DNA of 64,000 nt from Granulicella arctica (GTDB taxonomy: Bacteria; Acidobacteriota; Terriglobia; Terriglobales; Acidobacteriaceae): NCBI RefSeq assembly GCF_013410065.1, contig NZ_JACCCW010000001.1:1421187-1485186 (forward strand), read 5' to 3'. A model generated the notes under the pieces. That model worked only from the letters and a program-made list of their open reading frames with translations. It made no database searches and was not told the origin of the DNA. Within the stretch, counting starts at the first letter, position 1, and each line of letters opens with the position of its first letter. Of this stretch, positions 43,393 to 52,076 are shown one piece after another. A program made the translations under genes and the position numbers.

Positions 43393-44361
43393 TTATGTTC
43401 CACGTGGAACATTGTGTTGCTCAACCAGAGTCCTCGCCTCGTCCCAAATTGCCTCTTCGTCGCCGCAGCCGGATAGCCAATGCATGCCCGGCTCGCGGCG
43501 AAACCACGTTCCCTGGCGCTTGGCGTAGTTGCGATGTCCTTGCTGGGCGCGGGCTATCGCTTCATCGCGCGTACATTCCCCACGCAAAACCGATACCGCC
43601 TCGGCGTAGCCTAGCGAGGTGAGCGGGCGGCAGTCGTAGCCGTAGCGCTCCACCAGTTGTTTTGTTTCCTCCACCAAGCCTCGGTCGAACATGGCGGCGG
43701 CGCGGGTGTTGATGCGCTCGTAGAGCTGTGGGCGGGGTGGGTTCAGGCCAAGGCGCAGGATGCGGTAGCCGGTGAGGGCGTCGCGGCCTTTTTGCCACTG
43801 CTCGGTGAGAGGCTGGCGGGCTGCGAGGCTGACTTCGATGGCGCGGATAATCTTCGGTATATCATTGATATGTATATACTTAGATGCGTTTTTATCGAGC
43901 CGGGCGAGGATGCCATGGAGGTAAGCTGTGCCGCGTCGATCGGCTATTTTTCGCAGGCGGTCGCGTAGCGCATCCTGGCGGGGCGGAGCGGGGAAGAGGC
44001 CGTCGATGAGGGCGCGGAGGTAGAGGCCGGTGCCGCCGGCGACGATGGGAAGGTGGCCGCGCTCGACGATGCCGGTGAGCGATTCGCGGGCGAGACGGCT
44101 ATAGTCGCCTGCGGTGCAGGGCTCGTCGGGCCAGGCTACGTCGATCATGTGATGGGGGATGAGAGCGCGTTCGCTGAGGGAGGGTTTGGCGGTGCCGATC
44201 TCCATGCCGCGATAGACGGCGACGGAGTCGCAACTGACGATTTCGCCGTTGAAGTGCTCGGCGAGGCGGAGGGAGAGGGCAGTTTTGCCGCTGGCTGTGG
44301 CTCCGACCAGGACGATGAGTGGAATTTCAGTTTCTGAAATTGGTCCTACCAAAGGTGCCAC
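43393..44361 (-). CDS. miaA: tRNA dimethylallyltransferase
   Basis: 322 residues from GTG. The P-loop is GATASGKT, followed by SCDSVAVYRGMEIGTAKP, VAGGTGLYLRALIDG and later RAIEVSL and GYAEAVSVLRGE. It adds the isopentenyl group to A37 of tRNAs reading U-starting codons. The last six residues are encoded by parS site 2. A 57-codon gene overlaps its start by 16 bases upstream. The + strand is G-rich here, the reverse of the genes to the left. Confidence 0.94.
   Translation of the reverse strand: MAPLVGPISETEIPLIVLVGATASGKTALSLRLAEHFNGEIVSCDSVAVYRGMEIGTAKPSLSERALIPHHMIDVAWPDEPCTAGDYSRLARESLTGIVERGHLPIVAGGTGLYLRALIDGLFPAPPRQDALRDRLRKIADRRGTAYLHGILARLDKNASKYIHINDIPKIIRAIEVSLAARQPLTEQWQKGRDALTGYRILRLGLNPPRPQLYERINTRAAAMFDRGLVEETKQLVERYGYDCRPLTSLGYAEAVSVLRGECTRDEAIARAQQGHRNYAKRQGTWFRREPGMHWLSGCGDEEAIWDEARTLVEQHNVPRGT
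43396..43411. promoter_or_regulatory. parS centromere site 2
   Basis: An identical TGTTCCACGTGGAACA, 20 bases (about two helical turns) from site 1. It lies inside the 3' end of miaA, where it encodes NVPRGT. The + strand reading MFHVEH at both sites is a known by-product of parS. Confidence 0.9.
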
Positions 44362-44519
44362 CAGCCTGTGGTGAAGACGCGATGCACTCCGGCGCGGAGG
44401 ACGCTGGCGGCGAGGACGGCGAAGGCGATGAGGAGGAGTCCGCGGGCCTGTCGGCGACGTTCCTTAATCTCTGGGGTCTCGGGGGCGCGGAGCGTCGATG
44501 GAGGGTCTTGGTGCGGCAT
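44346..44519 (-). CDS. Small single-pass membrane protein upstream of miaA
   Basis: 57 residues, beginning MPHQDPPSTLRAPETPEIKE, then a basic RRRQARG, a hydrophobic segment GLLLIAFAVLAASVL (about residues 27-41) and a Trp-rich end GWWHLW. Its stop lies inside miaA, with 16 bases of overlap in another frame, so the two are probably translated together. Codon choice is C-rich like native minus-strand genes here. No family recognised; support is composition, topology and overlap. Confidence 0.6.
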   Translation of the reverse strand: MPHQDPPSTLRAPETPEIKERRRQARGLLLIAFAVLAASVLRAGVHRVFTTGWWHLW

Positions 44520-44956
44520 GCGTCCTCGTATGGTCCAAGGCTAATGCCTTGGGCTGTGCGGATGCAAAAGGGGTATTGGCTACAGCGGATGTGTCGCGAG
44601 TTTGAGGTATCAAAAGTGTCGACTCTTCCTGATTTGGAGGATTGTTTTCGAGTAGCCGACCATCCGGGCGTTAAGTGGCGAGAAGCGCGTTTATAAGGGC
44701 TAATCTTCACCCCTAGCCTAAGTCAATGAGCACATTGGCTTGTTGGAGACAATTGAAGTTCACAACCATTGCGGATTCCTCGACCCTGGCCGACTTTTTA
44801 TTAGAAATCAAATTCGCCCACTTCAAGGAACAGTGTCCCGGCGGTTTCCCGACAGATCTTTTGGATTTGCCGCCGAAAGAAAGTTCAAAAACTCCTGTTG
44901 CTTTCCAAAAGGAAGCGTATCATTATTCCTGTTGGAAATCTAAAGGTCGATTCGCT
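44520..44956. other. Intergenic region upstream of the PadR gene
   Basis: 437 bases between the divergent miaA unit and padR. It is AT-richer than its surroundings. An open frame upstream of the PadR Met exists but shows no protein-like features. A TTCC/GGAA palindrome around AAAA near 44905-44916 may be an operator; no clear promoter can be fixed. Confidence 0.4.
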
Positions 44957-45304
44957 ATGAAGGAAAAACCGGACGTCTTGCAAGGTACGCTCGCGCTGAT
45001 GGTTCTCAAGACACTCGATGTCCTGGGAACGCAGCACGGCTGGGGAATTGCCCGACGCATTGAGCAGATCAGCGGAGATCTTCTGGCTGTCAACCAGGGC
45101 ACGCTTTATCCCTTGCTGCTCAAGCTCGAGCATGAAGGCTCAATTGCCTCCGAGTGGGGCGCATCGGAGAACAACCGCCGCGCGCGCTTCTATCGGCTTA
45201 CCGGGGCCGGCCGCAAGCAGCTCCAGGCGGAGACCCGCGATTGGGAGCAAACCGCGGCGATCATCGCGCGCTTTTTCAAAGTCAAAGCGGAGGATTTACC
45301 GTGA
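44957..45304 (+). CDS. PadR-family transcriptional regulator
   Basis: 115 residues beginning MKEKPDVLQGTLALMVLKTLDVLG, with GIARRIEQISGDLLAVNQGTLYPLLLKLEHEGSI, the PadR winged helix, and RARFYRLTGAGRKQL. It overlaps the permease start by four bases (GTGA). PadR plus an orphan FtsX-type permease is a pairing much expanded in Acidobacteriota, and the regulator probably controls its own unit. Confidence 0.92.
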   Translation: MKEKPDVLQGTLALMVLKTLDVLGTQHGWGIARRIEQISGDLLAVNQGTLYPLLLKLEHEGSIASEWGASENNRRARFYRLTGAGRKQLQAETRDWEQTAAIIARFFKVKAEDLP

Positions 45305-48021
45305 AATTCCTACGACGCTTCTTCATACGCTTCTCGAATCTTGCCACACGCCAGAGTGCTGACCAACGCCTACAGGATGAGATCGCCGAACATCTCGCGT
45401 TCCAGACAGAAGAGAACATGCGCCTCGGCATGTCGCCCGCTGAGGCGCGGCGCCAGGCCGCACTCAAACTTGGTGCGGCTCAGGCGATCCGCGACCACCA
45501 TCACGCCGAGCAAAGCATCCCCTTCATCGAGAATCTGCTCTTCGACCTGCGGTACGCGGTTCGTATGCTTCTGCGATCTCCTGGATTCTCTTTGATTGCG
45601 ATCGCCACCATGGCGCTGGGCATCGGAGCCACCACCGCGATCTATAGCGTGATCGACGCCACGCTGCTGCACCCCCTGCCGTATCCAAACCCTGCCCAGC
45701 TGGTGCGCATCGAGGACAACCTTTCCGGCGTAGGCGCACAGGACGTCGGCATCTCTGTCCCTGAGTGGAGAGACCTCGAGAGTTCCGGAATATTCCAGTC
45801 CGTATCGATTTCCGGTCATGGTGCAGACGTGAACCTCACGGGCAGCGCACAGCCCGAGCGTCTCAGCTACAAGAATGTTTCGTCGAATTACTTGGCGGTC
45901 CTCGGTGTAGACACGCAACTGGGTCGCATCTTCGACCCGCACGATGCCACTCCCGGCTTCAATCTGGAGGCCGTCATCAGCGATGGACTCTGGAGGAGGG
46001 AATTTGGAGGCGACCCGCACATTCTCGGCAAAGCTCTGCTCCTGGACAACGACCTCTATCACGTTGTGGGCGTCCTGCCGAGCGGTTTTCGCGATCTGGG
46101 CTCAACCAGCGAAGAGCGAAATACGGAGGTATGGTTGGCCGCCGGTATGGCCGGTCTGCCGTTTCCGCCTCCAATGCGCGGTACACGTCTCCAAAGTCGA
46201 GTCGTCGCGCGCCTACAGCCCGGTCTCTCGATTGCGGCCGCGCAGCAGCGGCTGGATGCCCTGGTTGCATCGCTGAAAAAGCAATATCCGGCTGAGTATC
46301 CGGCACAGGCTGCATGGACCATGCGCCTCAGTCCGCTCAGCGAAAGCGTGGTCGGCGGCGTCCGCCAATCTCTCGTTCTGCTGTTCGGCGCGGTTGGACT
46401 GGTCCTGCTGATCAGTTGCGTCAACGTCGCCAATCTCCTGCTCGCCAGGGCCAGTGGGCGAGGTCGTGAGATCGCGGTACGACAGGCCCTGGGAGCGCAA
46501 AGAACGCGCCTCATCCGCCAACTTCTTACGGAGATCCTGCTGCTCTTCCTGCTTGGCGGAGTCGCTGGTTTTGCCATTCTCTTCGGTGCCCAGCGATTTC
46601 TGCTGCGGCTTGTTCCGGAGAGCCTCCCGCACCTCAACAACATCGCGGTTGGCTGGGGCGTGCTGGTCTTTGCCATCGCCGTCTCCGTCGCAGCGGGAAT
46701 CATCTTCGGGCTTGCTCCCGCCTGGTTGATGAGCAGTGTCGATTTGATGGGTACGCTTCGACAGGAAGGACGCGGCTCCAAAGGCTCCCCTGGACGCTCA
46801 CGGGCTCGCCAGATTCTGGTTATGAGTGAATTGGCGCTCTCCCTGGTGCTCATGGTCGCTGCGGGTCTTCTGCTGCGCAGCTTCTGGGACCTATTCAAGG
46901 TGTCTCCCGGTTTCAATCCTGACCGCGTCATGGCGATTCAGACCTGGCTGCCCGGGCCCAATGATCCCGCTGCGGATATCTATCGAACCGCTACACAGGA
47001 ATCGGTCTTGCTGCGCGAGATACTTCGCCGCAGCCGAACCCTGCCGGGCGTAGAAGAAGCGGCCATCGGCGACGTGGCCGCTCTTCCCCTGGGCCACAGC
47101 CGCCCCAGCCAACTACCATTGATCCGCGAAGGCGTCGAGACGATAGACAATCAGGCTCCCAGAATCTATAGCCCCATCGTTTCGCCCGAATACTTCCACC
47201 TGTTGGGCATGCCGCTGCTACAGGGACGCCTCTTCAACGACCAGGACCTTGAGGATACGCCCCAGGTTGTCGTCATCAATCAAGCCGCGGCTCGCATTTA
47301 CTGGCCAAACCAGGACCCGCTTGGCAAACGCGTCCGTTTGCACTTGGATGCCCGCCAGATGTTGAGCTCTGCCAAGCCAGCCTGGACCACGATCATCGGC
47401 GTGATTGCGGATGCCCGCACGGAATCGTTGGCGGACGCGGCAATTCCGCAGCTTTACCGCAGCGTGTACCAGCGCTCCGCCAAAGACCTGGCCATCTTTC
47501 TTCGCGGACAACTCGATCCCAGCACCATCTCCGTACAAGTGCGCCAGCAGGTTCAATCCATCGATCCACAACTCCCGGTCTTCCATGCGGAGACCCTGGA
47601 TGACGTACTCTCCACCTCACTTTCGGTCAGGCGATTCTCCATGGAAATGGTGGCGCTCTTTGCGGCGACTGCCTTGCTGCTTGCCGGACTTGGGATCTAC
47701 GGGACCATCTCCTATGTTGTGAATGAACAAAGACGTGAGATCGCCATTCGCCTCGCCCTCGGAGCGCAAAGAGCCAACATCCTCAAGATGGTCCTGCGTC
47801 AGGGCCTCCGCCTGGTCGCCGCCGGAGCGGGAGTAGGTCTGGTCGCCGCTCTCATCGTCTCCCACCTCATGGCCGGACTACTGTATGGCGTGTCGCCTAC
47901 CGATCTGCCTGTTTTTGCTGGCGTCACCTTTGTACTGACCACGGTCGCGCTCGCCGCCAGCTACATCCCGGCGCTGCGCGCCATGCGCCTCGATCCAATC
48001 ACGACACTCCACTCCGAATGA
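45301..48021 (+). CDS. Acidobacterial duplicated orphan permease (ADOP)
   Basis: 906 residues from a GTG overlapping padR. The N-terminal ~90 residues (DEIAEHLAFQTEENMRLGMSPAEARRQAALKLG) are the ADOP extension. Two MacB-PCD plus FtsX units follow, starting LRYAVRMLLRSPGFSLIAIATMALGIGATTAIY, and each ends in membrane helices (eight in total). EIAVRQALGAQRTRLIRQLL and EIAIRLALGAQRANILKMVL are the two coupling helices. No ATPase gene is adjacent. Substrate unknown. Confidence 0.92.
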   Translation: MKFLRRFFIRFSNLATRQSADQRLQDEIAEHLAFQTEENMRLGMSPAEARRQAALKLGAAQAIRDHHHAEQSIPFIENLLFDLRYAVRMLLRSPGFSLIAIATMALGIGATTAIYSVIDATLLHPLPYPNPAQLVRIEDNLSGVGAQDVGISVPEWRDLESSGIFQSVSISGHGADVNLTGSAQPERLSYKNVSSNYLAVLGVDTQLGRIFDPHDATPGFNLEAVISDGLWRREFGGDPHILGKALLLDNDLYHVVGVLPSGFRDLGSTSEERNTEVWLAAGMAGLPFPPPMRGTRLQSRVVARLQPGLSIAAAQQRLDALVASLKKQYPAEYPAQAAWTMRLSPLSESVVGGVRQSLVLLFGAVGLVLLISCVNVANLLLARASGRGREIAVRQALGAQRTRLIRQLLTEILLLFLLGGVAGFAILFGAQRFLLRLVPESLPHLNNIAVGWGVLVFAIAVSVAAGIIFGLAPAWLMSSVDLMGTLRQEGRGSKGSPGRSRARQILVMSELALSLVLMVAAGLLLRSFWDLFKVSPGFNPDRVMAIQTWLPGPNDPAADIYRTATQESVLLREILRRSRTLPGVEEAAIGDVAALPLGHSRPSQLPLIREGVETIDNQAPRIYSPIVSPEYFHLLGMPLLQGRLFNDQDLEDTPQVVVINQAAARIYWPNQDPLGKRVRLHLDARQMLSSAKPAWTTIIGVIADARTESLADAAIPQLYRSVYQRSAKDLAIFLRGQLDPSTISVQVRQQVQSIDPQLPVFHAETLDDVLSTSLSVRRFSMEMVALFAATALLLAGLGIYGTISYVVNEQRREIAIRLALGAQRANILKMVLRQGLRLVAAGAGVGLVAALIVSHLMAGLLYGVSPTDLPVFAGVTFVLTTVALAASYIPALRAMRLDPITTLHSE

Positions 48022-48267
48022 TTTTGGCACTGCTCGAGACTTGTCTTCGCACGTTGTGGCCATCCCAATGACGTTTCGGGATGCTGATGAATTGACCTCA
48101 CACCGGGTTCCAGAGGATGCGTCCTCTCAGACGTGCTCCGCTCTACTGAAGCTGGCTCTCAACGAGTGCCCATCACCAATGCGCTCATTCACGCCGGATC
48201 GGTAGCGGGAATGTGGGAAGCGACAGCTACTCCCGGATGATGGGCTTCCGGTAAGGAAGGCGGCTGG

Positions 48268-49290
48268 CTACTCTTGTTTTTCGTTGACGAGGTAGTGGAT
48301 GCGGAGCTCGAGGTTAGGGCCGTGGAACTCGCTGGGGAGGGAGGGGAACTGGCCTACGCCGGTGATGGAGCCCCAGGCGGCGCGGTTGAGGGCGTCGTCG
48401 TGGGTTGAGCCTTCGAGGGTCATGCCGCCGATGCGTCCGTCGGGGAGGATGGTGAAGCGGATCTGGGTAATGCCGCGCTTGTTGAGCGGGGGGCGGGCTT
48501 CTTCGGGGATCAGGGGGATCCAGGTGTTGTAGATCTGGCGCATGATCTTGCGGAGGTAGGGGTCGAAGTTGACGCCCATGGTGTCGGAGAGGATGTCGAC
48601 GCCGGTGCCTACGCCGACTTTGCTGGGGGTGACTCCTTCGCTGAAGTTGCCGCCGCTGCCGTGATCTCTGGAGGCTCCCTGAACGGCCTGGCGGATGGTT
48701 TCTCCGGCGCTTTGGCTCTGGCCGCCGAAGTTGGGGGTTGGCTTGGGGGCGTCGGGGATGGTGGCCAGGGTTGGGGGCGCGGGCTGGACGGGATGCTGCA
48801 CGGGGGGCAGGGGTGTCGGCTGAGCCTGCTGCTGGACGGGAGCGGGCTGGGGCGCGGCGGGGGCTGGTTTTTCGGCGGCGCGGCGCATGGCCTCGAGGGT
48901 CTTCTGGTCGATGGTGGGGCGGGGCGCGGGGGCGGACTTCGCGGCGGATTTGGGGGTCTTGGGAGCGTGTTGCAGTTCGCGGGCGATGTCGCTGGGCATC
49001 TGCAGGTTGGTGATCTCACGCTGCTTCAGGACATCGGAGGGGTTGATCAGGCGCGGCTGGTGGAAGAGGACGCGCGGACCGTAGAAGAGGAACCAGCCGA
49101 CGACGATGTAGACGAAGACTGAGATGTAGATGGACTCGCGGAAGCGGGCTTTGGCGCGCTCGTCGTCGAGGGTGTCGAGGAGGTGGATGAGCTCATGCTC
49201 TTCGAGCTCGCCGAAGCGGCCGGTGCGGACTTTGAGCGGCGTGGTTGGTTCGACCGGGTTCGGGGGTGTCTCGAGGGTTGGAGAGGACAT
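48268..49290 (-). CDS. TonB-like energy transducer
   Basis: 340 residues. One membrane segment (SIYISVFVYIVVGWFLFYG, about residues 53-72), then a long Pro/Ala/Gln-rich periplasmic spacer with PAPVQQQAQPTPLPPVQHP, and a C-terminal TonB-like domain (YLRKIMRQIYNTWIPLIPEEA, GITQIRFTILPDGRIGGMTLEGS). It probably couples proton-motive force to outer-membrane receptors such as the one at 56.7 kb. ExbB/ExbD genes are not here. Confidence 0.85.
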   Translation of the reverse strand: MSSPTLETPPNPVEPTTPLKVRTGRFGELEEHELIHLLDTLDDERAKARFRESIYISVFVYIVVGWFLFYGPRVLFHQPRLINPSDVLKQREITNLQMPSDIARELQHAPKTPKSAAKSAPAPRPTIDQKTLEAMRRAAEKPAPAAPQPAPVQQQAQPTPLPPVQHPVQPAPPTLATIPDAPKPTPNFGGQSQSAGETIRQAVQGASRDHGSGGNFSEGVTPSKVGVGTGVDILSDTMGVNFDPYLRKIMRQIYNTWIPLIPEEARPPLNKRGITQIRFTILPDGRIGGMTLEGSTHDDALNRAAWGSITGVGQFPSLPSEFHGPNLELRIHYLVNEKQE

Positions 49291-49462
49291 GAGGTAAGGG
49301 TAAGACGCTTCGTTGAGACAAAAGATACTTAGTCGCCTTCTTCCTTCAAACGGAAGCGTGGGCTGGAAGTTTCGATACTTTCATCATTTTCTCATCCTTT
49401 CGGGCGACTTCGGCAGAGAAAGCAGCGTTTGGGGTGTAGGTTCCTACCGTAAACTAGAGTTT

Positions 49463-49996
49463 GTGACCCCGCGCTTCCGATCCGATACTCGAACGACTGT
49501 GCTGACTGTCAGCGATCGCTGTTTTCAGGGGACCCAGCAGGACCTCTCGGGGCCTGCGGTGGTCCGGTTGTTGATTGAGGCTGGAGCGCACAACCCGGCG
49601 GTGCATACGTTGCCGGATGACCTAGAGCAGATTGTGGAGGCGCTGCGGCAGTATGCGCGGACGTCGAGCCTGATTGTGACGACGGGTGGGACGGGGCTGG
49701 CGGCTCGCGATGTGACTCCTGAGGCGACGAAGATGGTGTGCGAACGGCTGGTGGAGGGGTTGGCGGAACGGATGCGCGCTGAGGGATTGCGGCATACGCC
49801 GTTGGCTCCGCTGAGCCGGGCGGTGTGCGGGACGGTGGGGAGCACGCTGATTGTGAATGTACCGGGAAGTTTGAATGGGGCGGAGAGTTCGCTGGCGGCG
49901 ATTCTGCCGCTGCTGCCGCATGCGCTGGATCTGCTGGCGGGGCATACGGCGCACGAGCCGGGGAGCTTCAGCGATATGGACGGTAGCGCGCAGTGA
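49463..49996 (+). CDS. mog: Molybdopterin adenylyltransferase MogA/MoaB type
   Basis: 177 residues from a GTG; the open frame reaches back to 49313 without conserved sequence. [37 protein letters not shown] and [12 protein letters not shown] are the family motifs. It adenylylates molybdopterin before molybdenum insertion. It overlaps the DedA-family gene by four bases. Confidence 0.92.
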   Translation: MTPRFRSDTRTTVLTVSDRCFQGTQQDLSGPAVVRLLIEAGAHNPAVHTLPDDLEQIVEALRQYARTSSLIVTTGGTGLAARDVTPEATKMVCERLVEGLAERMRAEGLRHTPLAPLSRAVCGTVGSTLIVNVPGSLNGAESSLAAILPLLPHALDLLAGHTAHEPGSFSDMDGSAQ

Positions 49997-50682
49997 TATT
50001 TCATGTTGATCCTACGGTTGTTGTGACGCCTCACCACTCGCGCTTCGGGTTTTTGAAGCGATGGAATCATGCGCTGCTGGCGCTGTTGGCACCTTTCGGG
50101 ATTTGGGGGGTTGGAGCGATTGCGGTAGTCGATGCGGCGGCGATTCCGATGCCGCTGGACGCGATGGTGGTCGACTATGTGATCCACGATCATGCGCGGG
50201 CTGTGCTGTATTGTCTGATGGCGGCGCTGGGGTCGGCGGCTGGGAGTTTGCTGCCGTACTACCTGGGGCGAGCGGGTGGGGAGCTGTTTCTGCTGAAGCG
50301 TATCAATCGGGAGCGGTATGAGAAGCTGCGCGACCGGTTTGAGAAGCAGGAATTTTTGGCGATCATGCTGCCGGCGATGGCCCCGCCGCCGTTTCCGGTG
50401 AAGCTGTTTGAGTTTGCGGCGGGCGTGTTCGAGATGAGGCCGGTGTGGTTTTTTAGCGCGATCTTCCTTGGGAAGTTTGTGCGGTTTGCTGCTGTCTCGT
50501 TTGTCATCATCGTCTTCGGGCAGAGGATTCTGGATACGATTGCGGGGGCGTTCCATAAGCACCTGGGGATTACGCTGGCGGTGGTTGGTGTGGTGCTGCT
50601 GGCAGTGGTGGTGTATGTGTTGCGGAAGCTGTTTGATGGGAGGCGGGGGGCGAAGTTTCCTGCTGAGGATGAGGGCAGCTAA
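49993..50682 (+). CDS. DedA/VTT-domain membrane protein
   Basis: 229 residues from a GTG overlapping mog. Several hydrophobic segments and the VTT pattern ([65 protein letters not shown]) are present. The family includes lipid scramblases/flippases such as undecaprenyl-phosphate carriers. Inner membrane. Coupling to mog is probably only transcriptional. Confidence 0.88.
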   Translation: MIFHVDPTVVVTPHHSRFGFLKRWNHALLALLAPFGIWGVGAIAVVDAAAIPMPLDAMVVDYVIHDHARAVLYCLMAALGSAAGSLLPYYLGRAGGELFLLKRINRERYEKLRDRFEKQEFLAIMLPAMAPPPFPVKLFEFAAGVFEMRPVWFFSAIFLGKFVRFAAVSFVIIVFGQRILDTIAGAFHKHLGITLAVVGVVLLAVVVYVLRKLFDGRRGAKFPAEDEGS

Positions 50683-50869
50683 GTCGATACAACCTAGCTG
50701 CGTCTCGAAAAAACATCTTGACATTGGGACCCCAGGGAATCAATATTCTCTCCGACCTAAAAGGGTTTACTGAATCGTTTTATAAATTTTGAGCGTATGG
50801 AGCATGTTCCGCGCGAAACGTGAGCGCGTAAGCTGGCTCAAATTTCTGAAATCGAGGTGTCGCATTTCG

Positions 50870-51358
50870 ATGAAGAAGCTGGAAATTGCTGCTAATGTCG
50901 CCGTTCTCTTCGCAGTCGTCGTTTTTCTTTTTGTGGTGGGCCGCGGCGAATTCCGGAAATATGAGGAGACGCGTCCTGCCAAGGCGCTGGTTGGGCAGAC
51001 GATTGGGCTGCCGGGCTTTCGTTTTGCCTCGTCGGGCAAGACGCTGGTATTGGCGATCTCGACGACCTGCCATTTTTGCAAGGATAGTGAACCGTTCTAT
51101 AGAGACTTGACCGAAAAGAGCAATGGTCGCGTCGATTTTGTGGCTGTACTTCCCCAGGCCCTCGATGTGGCGCAGAGTTATGTGCAGCAGTCCATTGCGC
51201 CTTCGGTGCATGTTGTCTCGGCAAGGCTCGATTCGATTGGGGTGAGGGGCACGCCGACCTTGCTTCTGGTCGATGGTAACGGCAAAGTGCAGGATGTTTG
51301 GGTGGGCAAGCTTGACGACAAAGGGCAGCGGCAGGTGCGGTCGCTTCTGACGCAGTAG
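50870..51358 (+). CDS. Membrane-anchored thioredoxin-like protein
   Basis: 162 residues from MKKLEIAANVAVLF; an upstream in-frame Met at 50804 is less likely. One N-terminal membrane segment (residues 8-24) anchors a thioredoxin domain with STTCHFCKDSEPFY (C67/C70) and cis-Pro in RGTPTLLLVDGNG. The active site faces the periplasm. CHFC is not the usual CxPC or CGPC, so redox potential may differ. A cysteine-rich exported peptide gene follows 86 bases later and may be its substrate. Confidence 0.8.
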   Translation: MKKLEIAANVAVLFAVVVFLFVVGRGEFRKYEETRPAKALVGQTIGLPGFRFASSGKTLVLAISTTCHFCKDSEPFYRDLTEKSNGRVDFVAVLPQALDVAQSYVQQSIAPSVHVVSARLDSIGVRGTPTLLLVDGNGKVQDVWVGKLDDKGQRQVRSLLTQ

Positions 51359-51444
51359 CTCCGCCGCCACAACCAATAGCGTGTCATCCAACCGGGCTGC
51401 ATCGCAAGACGGGTCGTAATCCAGATGGAAAGAAAAGGAGACTT

Positions 51445-51735
51445 ATGAAAATCGCTCTCAAGTTAGCCTTCGTCGCAATGCTGATGGTGTTTATCCTTCA
51501 TTGGCCGGCGAAGGCGAATGCTTATACCACATGTCCTTATGGCGACTTCAATGGCTGTATGTCTACTCTTATCGGCGGGTACGTCGGCGCGTGCAAGTCG
51601 GAGTGTGCGGAGGAGTATTCGCCGGAGTACCAGCCGGCACAATACGATGCCTGCTTGAATGCCTGCAACTCTGTATCGTCCTCGCAAGTGGATGCGTTTG
51701 AGCAGGAATGCATTGCGGATGGTTGCATCCCATAG
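51445..51735 (+). CDS. Exported cysteine-rich small protein
   Basis: 96 residues with AAAGGAGA six bases before the ATG. Signal peptide to about residue 26 (AKANA). The ~70-residue mature part has eight Cys (30, 38, 50, 54, 70, 74, 89, 94). Two are CX3C pairs separated by 15 residues, the pattern of disulfide-locked helical hairpins. No family recognised. A thioredoxin-like gene is directly upstream. Confidence 0.7.
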   Translation: MKIALKLAFVAMLMVFILHWPAKANAYTTCPYGDFNGCMSTLIGGYVGACKSECAEEYSPEYQPAQYDACLNACNSVSSSQVDAFEQECIADGCIP

Positions 51736-51863
51736 CCGAGGCTTTTGCCGGTGCCTCCTCAGGCTTGGAGCCTGCGATTCACTTTGTGCGAGAAGCCTGA
51801 AGAGTTGGGCGATCTTTAGGTAGGCGAAGGGGCCAGGTGCTGCTGCTTAGCGTGTTTTGGGGG

Positions 51864-51954
51864 AGAACAAGCAACAACAACTACAACAAGCAATGCAGGT
51901 CCTTCGACTGCGACTTTCGCGCTAAAGCTGCGAAAGTCTTCGCTCAGGATGACA
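51864..51954 (-). repeat. Intergenic repeat family 1, copy g (inverted)
   Basis: Reads GCAGGTCCTTCGAC ... CGCTCAGGATGACA on the + strand, that is, family 1 in reverse, with an inner stem (GACTTTCGCGC/GCTGCGAAAGTC-like) not seen in other copies. Confidence 0.8.
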
Positions 51955-51980
51955 GTTTTTGGGAGGGTTTGGGTGGTGGT

Positions 51981-52074
51981 AAGAACACGCAACAGCAAGT
52001 GCAACCGCAGGTTCCTTCGACAAGCTCAGGACAGGCTACGACTGCGTGCTTCGCACTTCGCTCAGGACGACAGT
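51981..52074 (-). repeat. Intergenic repeat family 1, copy h (inverted)
   Basis: A longer reverse copy: AACCGCAGGTTCCTTCGA, a CAAGCTCAGGACAGGCTACGA insert, then CGCTCAGGACGACAG. With copy g it fills the 341-base gap after the cysteine-rich gene. Confidence 0.75.
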
Positions 52075-52076
52075 TT

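Noticed and set aside
42181..43413. oriC itself at the skew switch
   Set aside because: I found no cluster of DnaA boxes, no AT-rich unwinding element and no dnaA or dnaN here; only proximity to the origin is supported.
43165..43622. Open frames starting MFHVEH on both strands at 43.4 kb
   Set aside because: Both begin inside the parS palindromes and overlap real genes antisense; the start peptide is the translation of parS.
50805..50820. TGTTCCGCGCGAAACG as a third parS site
   Set aside because: At least three mismatches to the parS consensus in a palindrome that is not conserved; too weak without ParB binding data.
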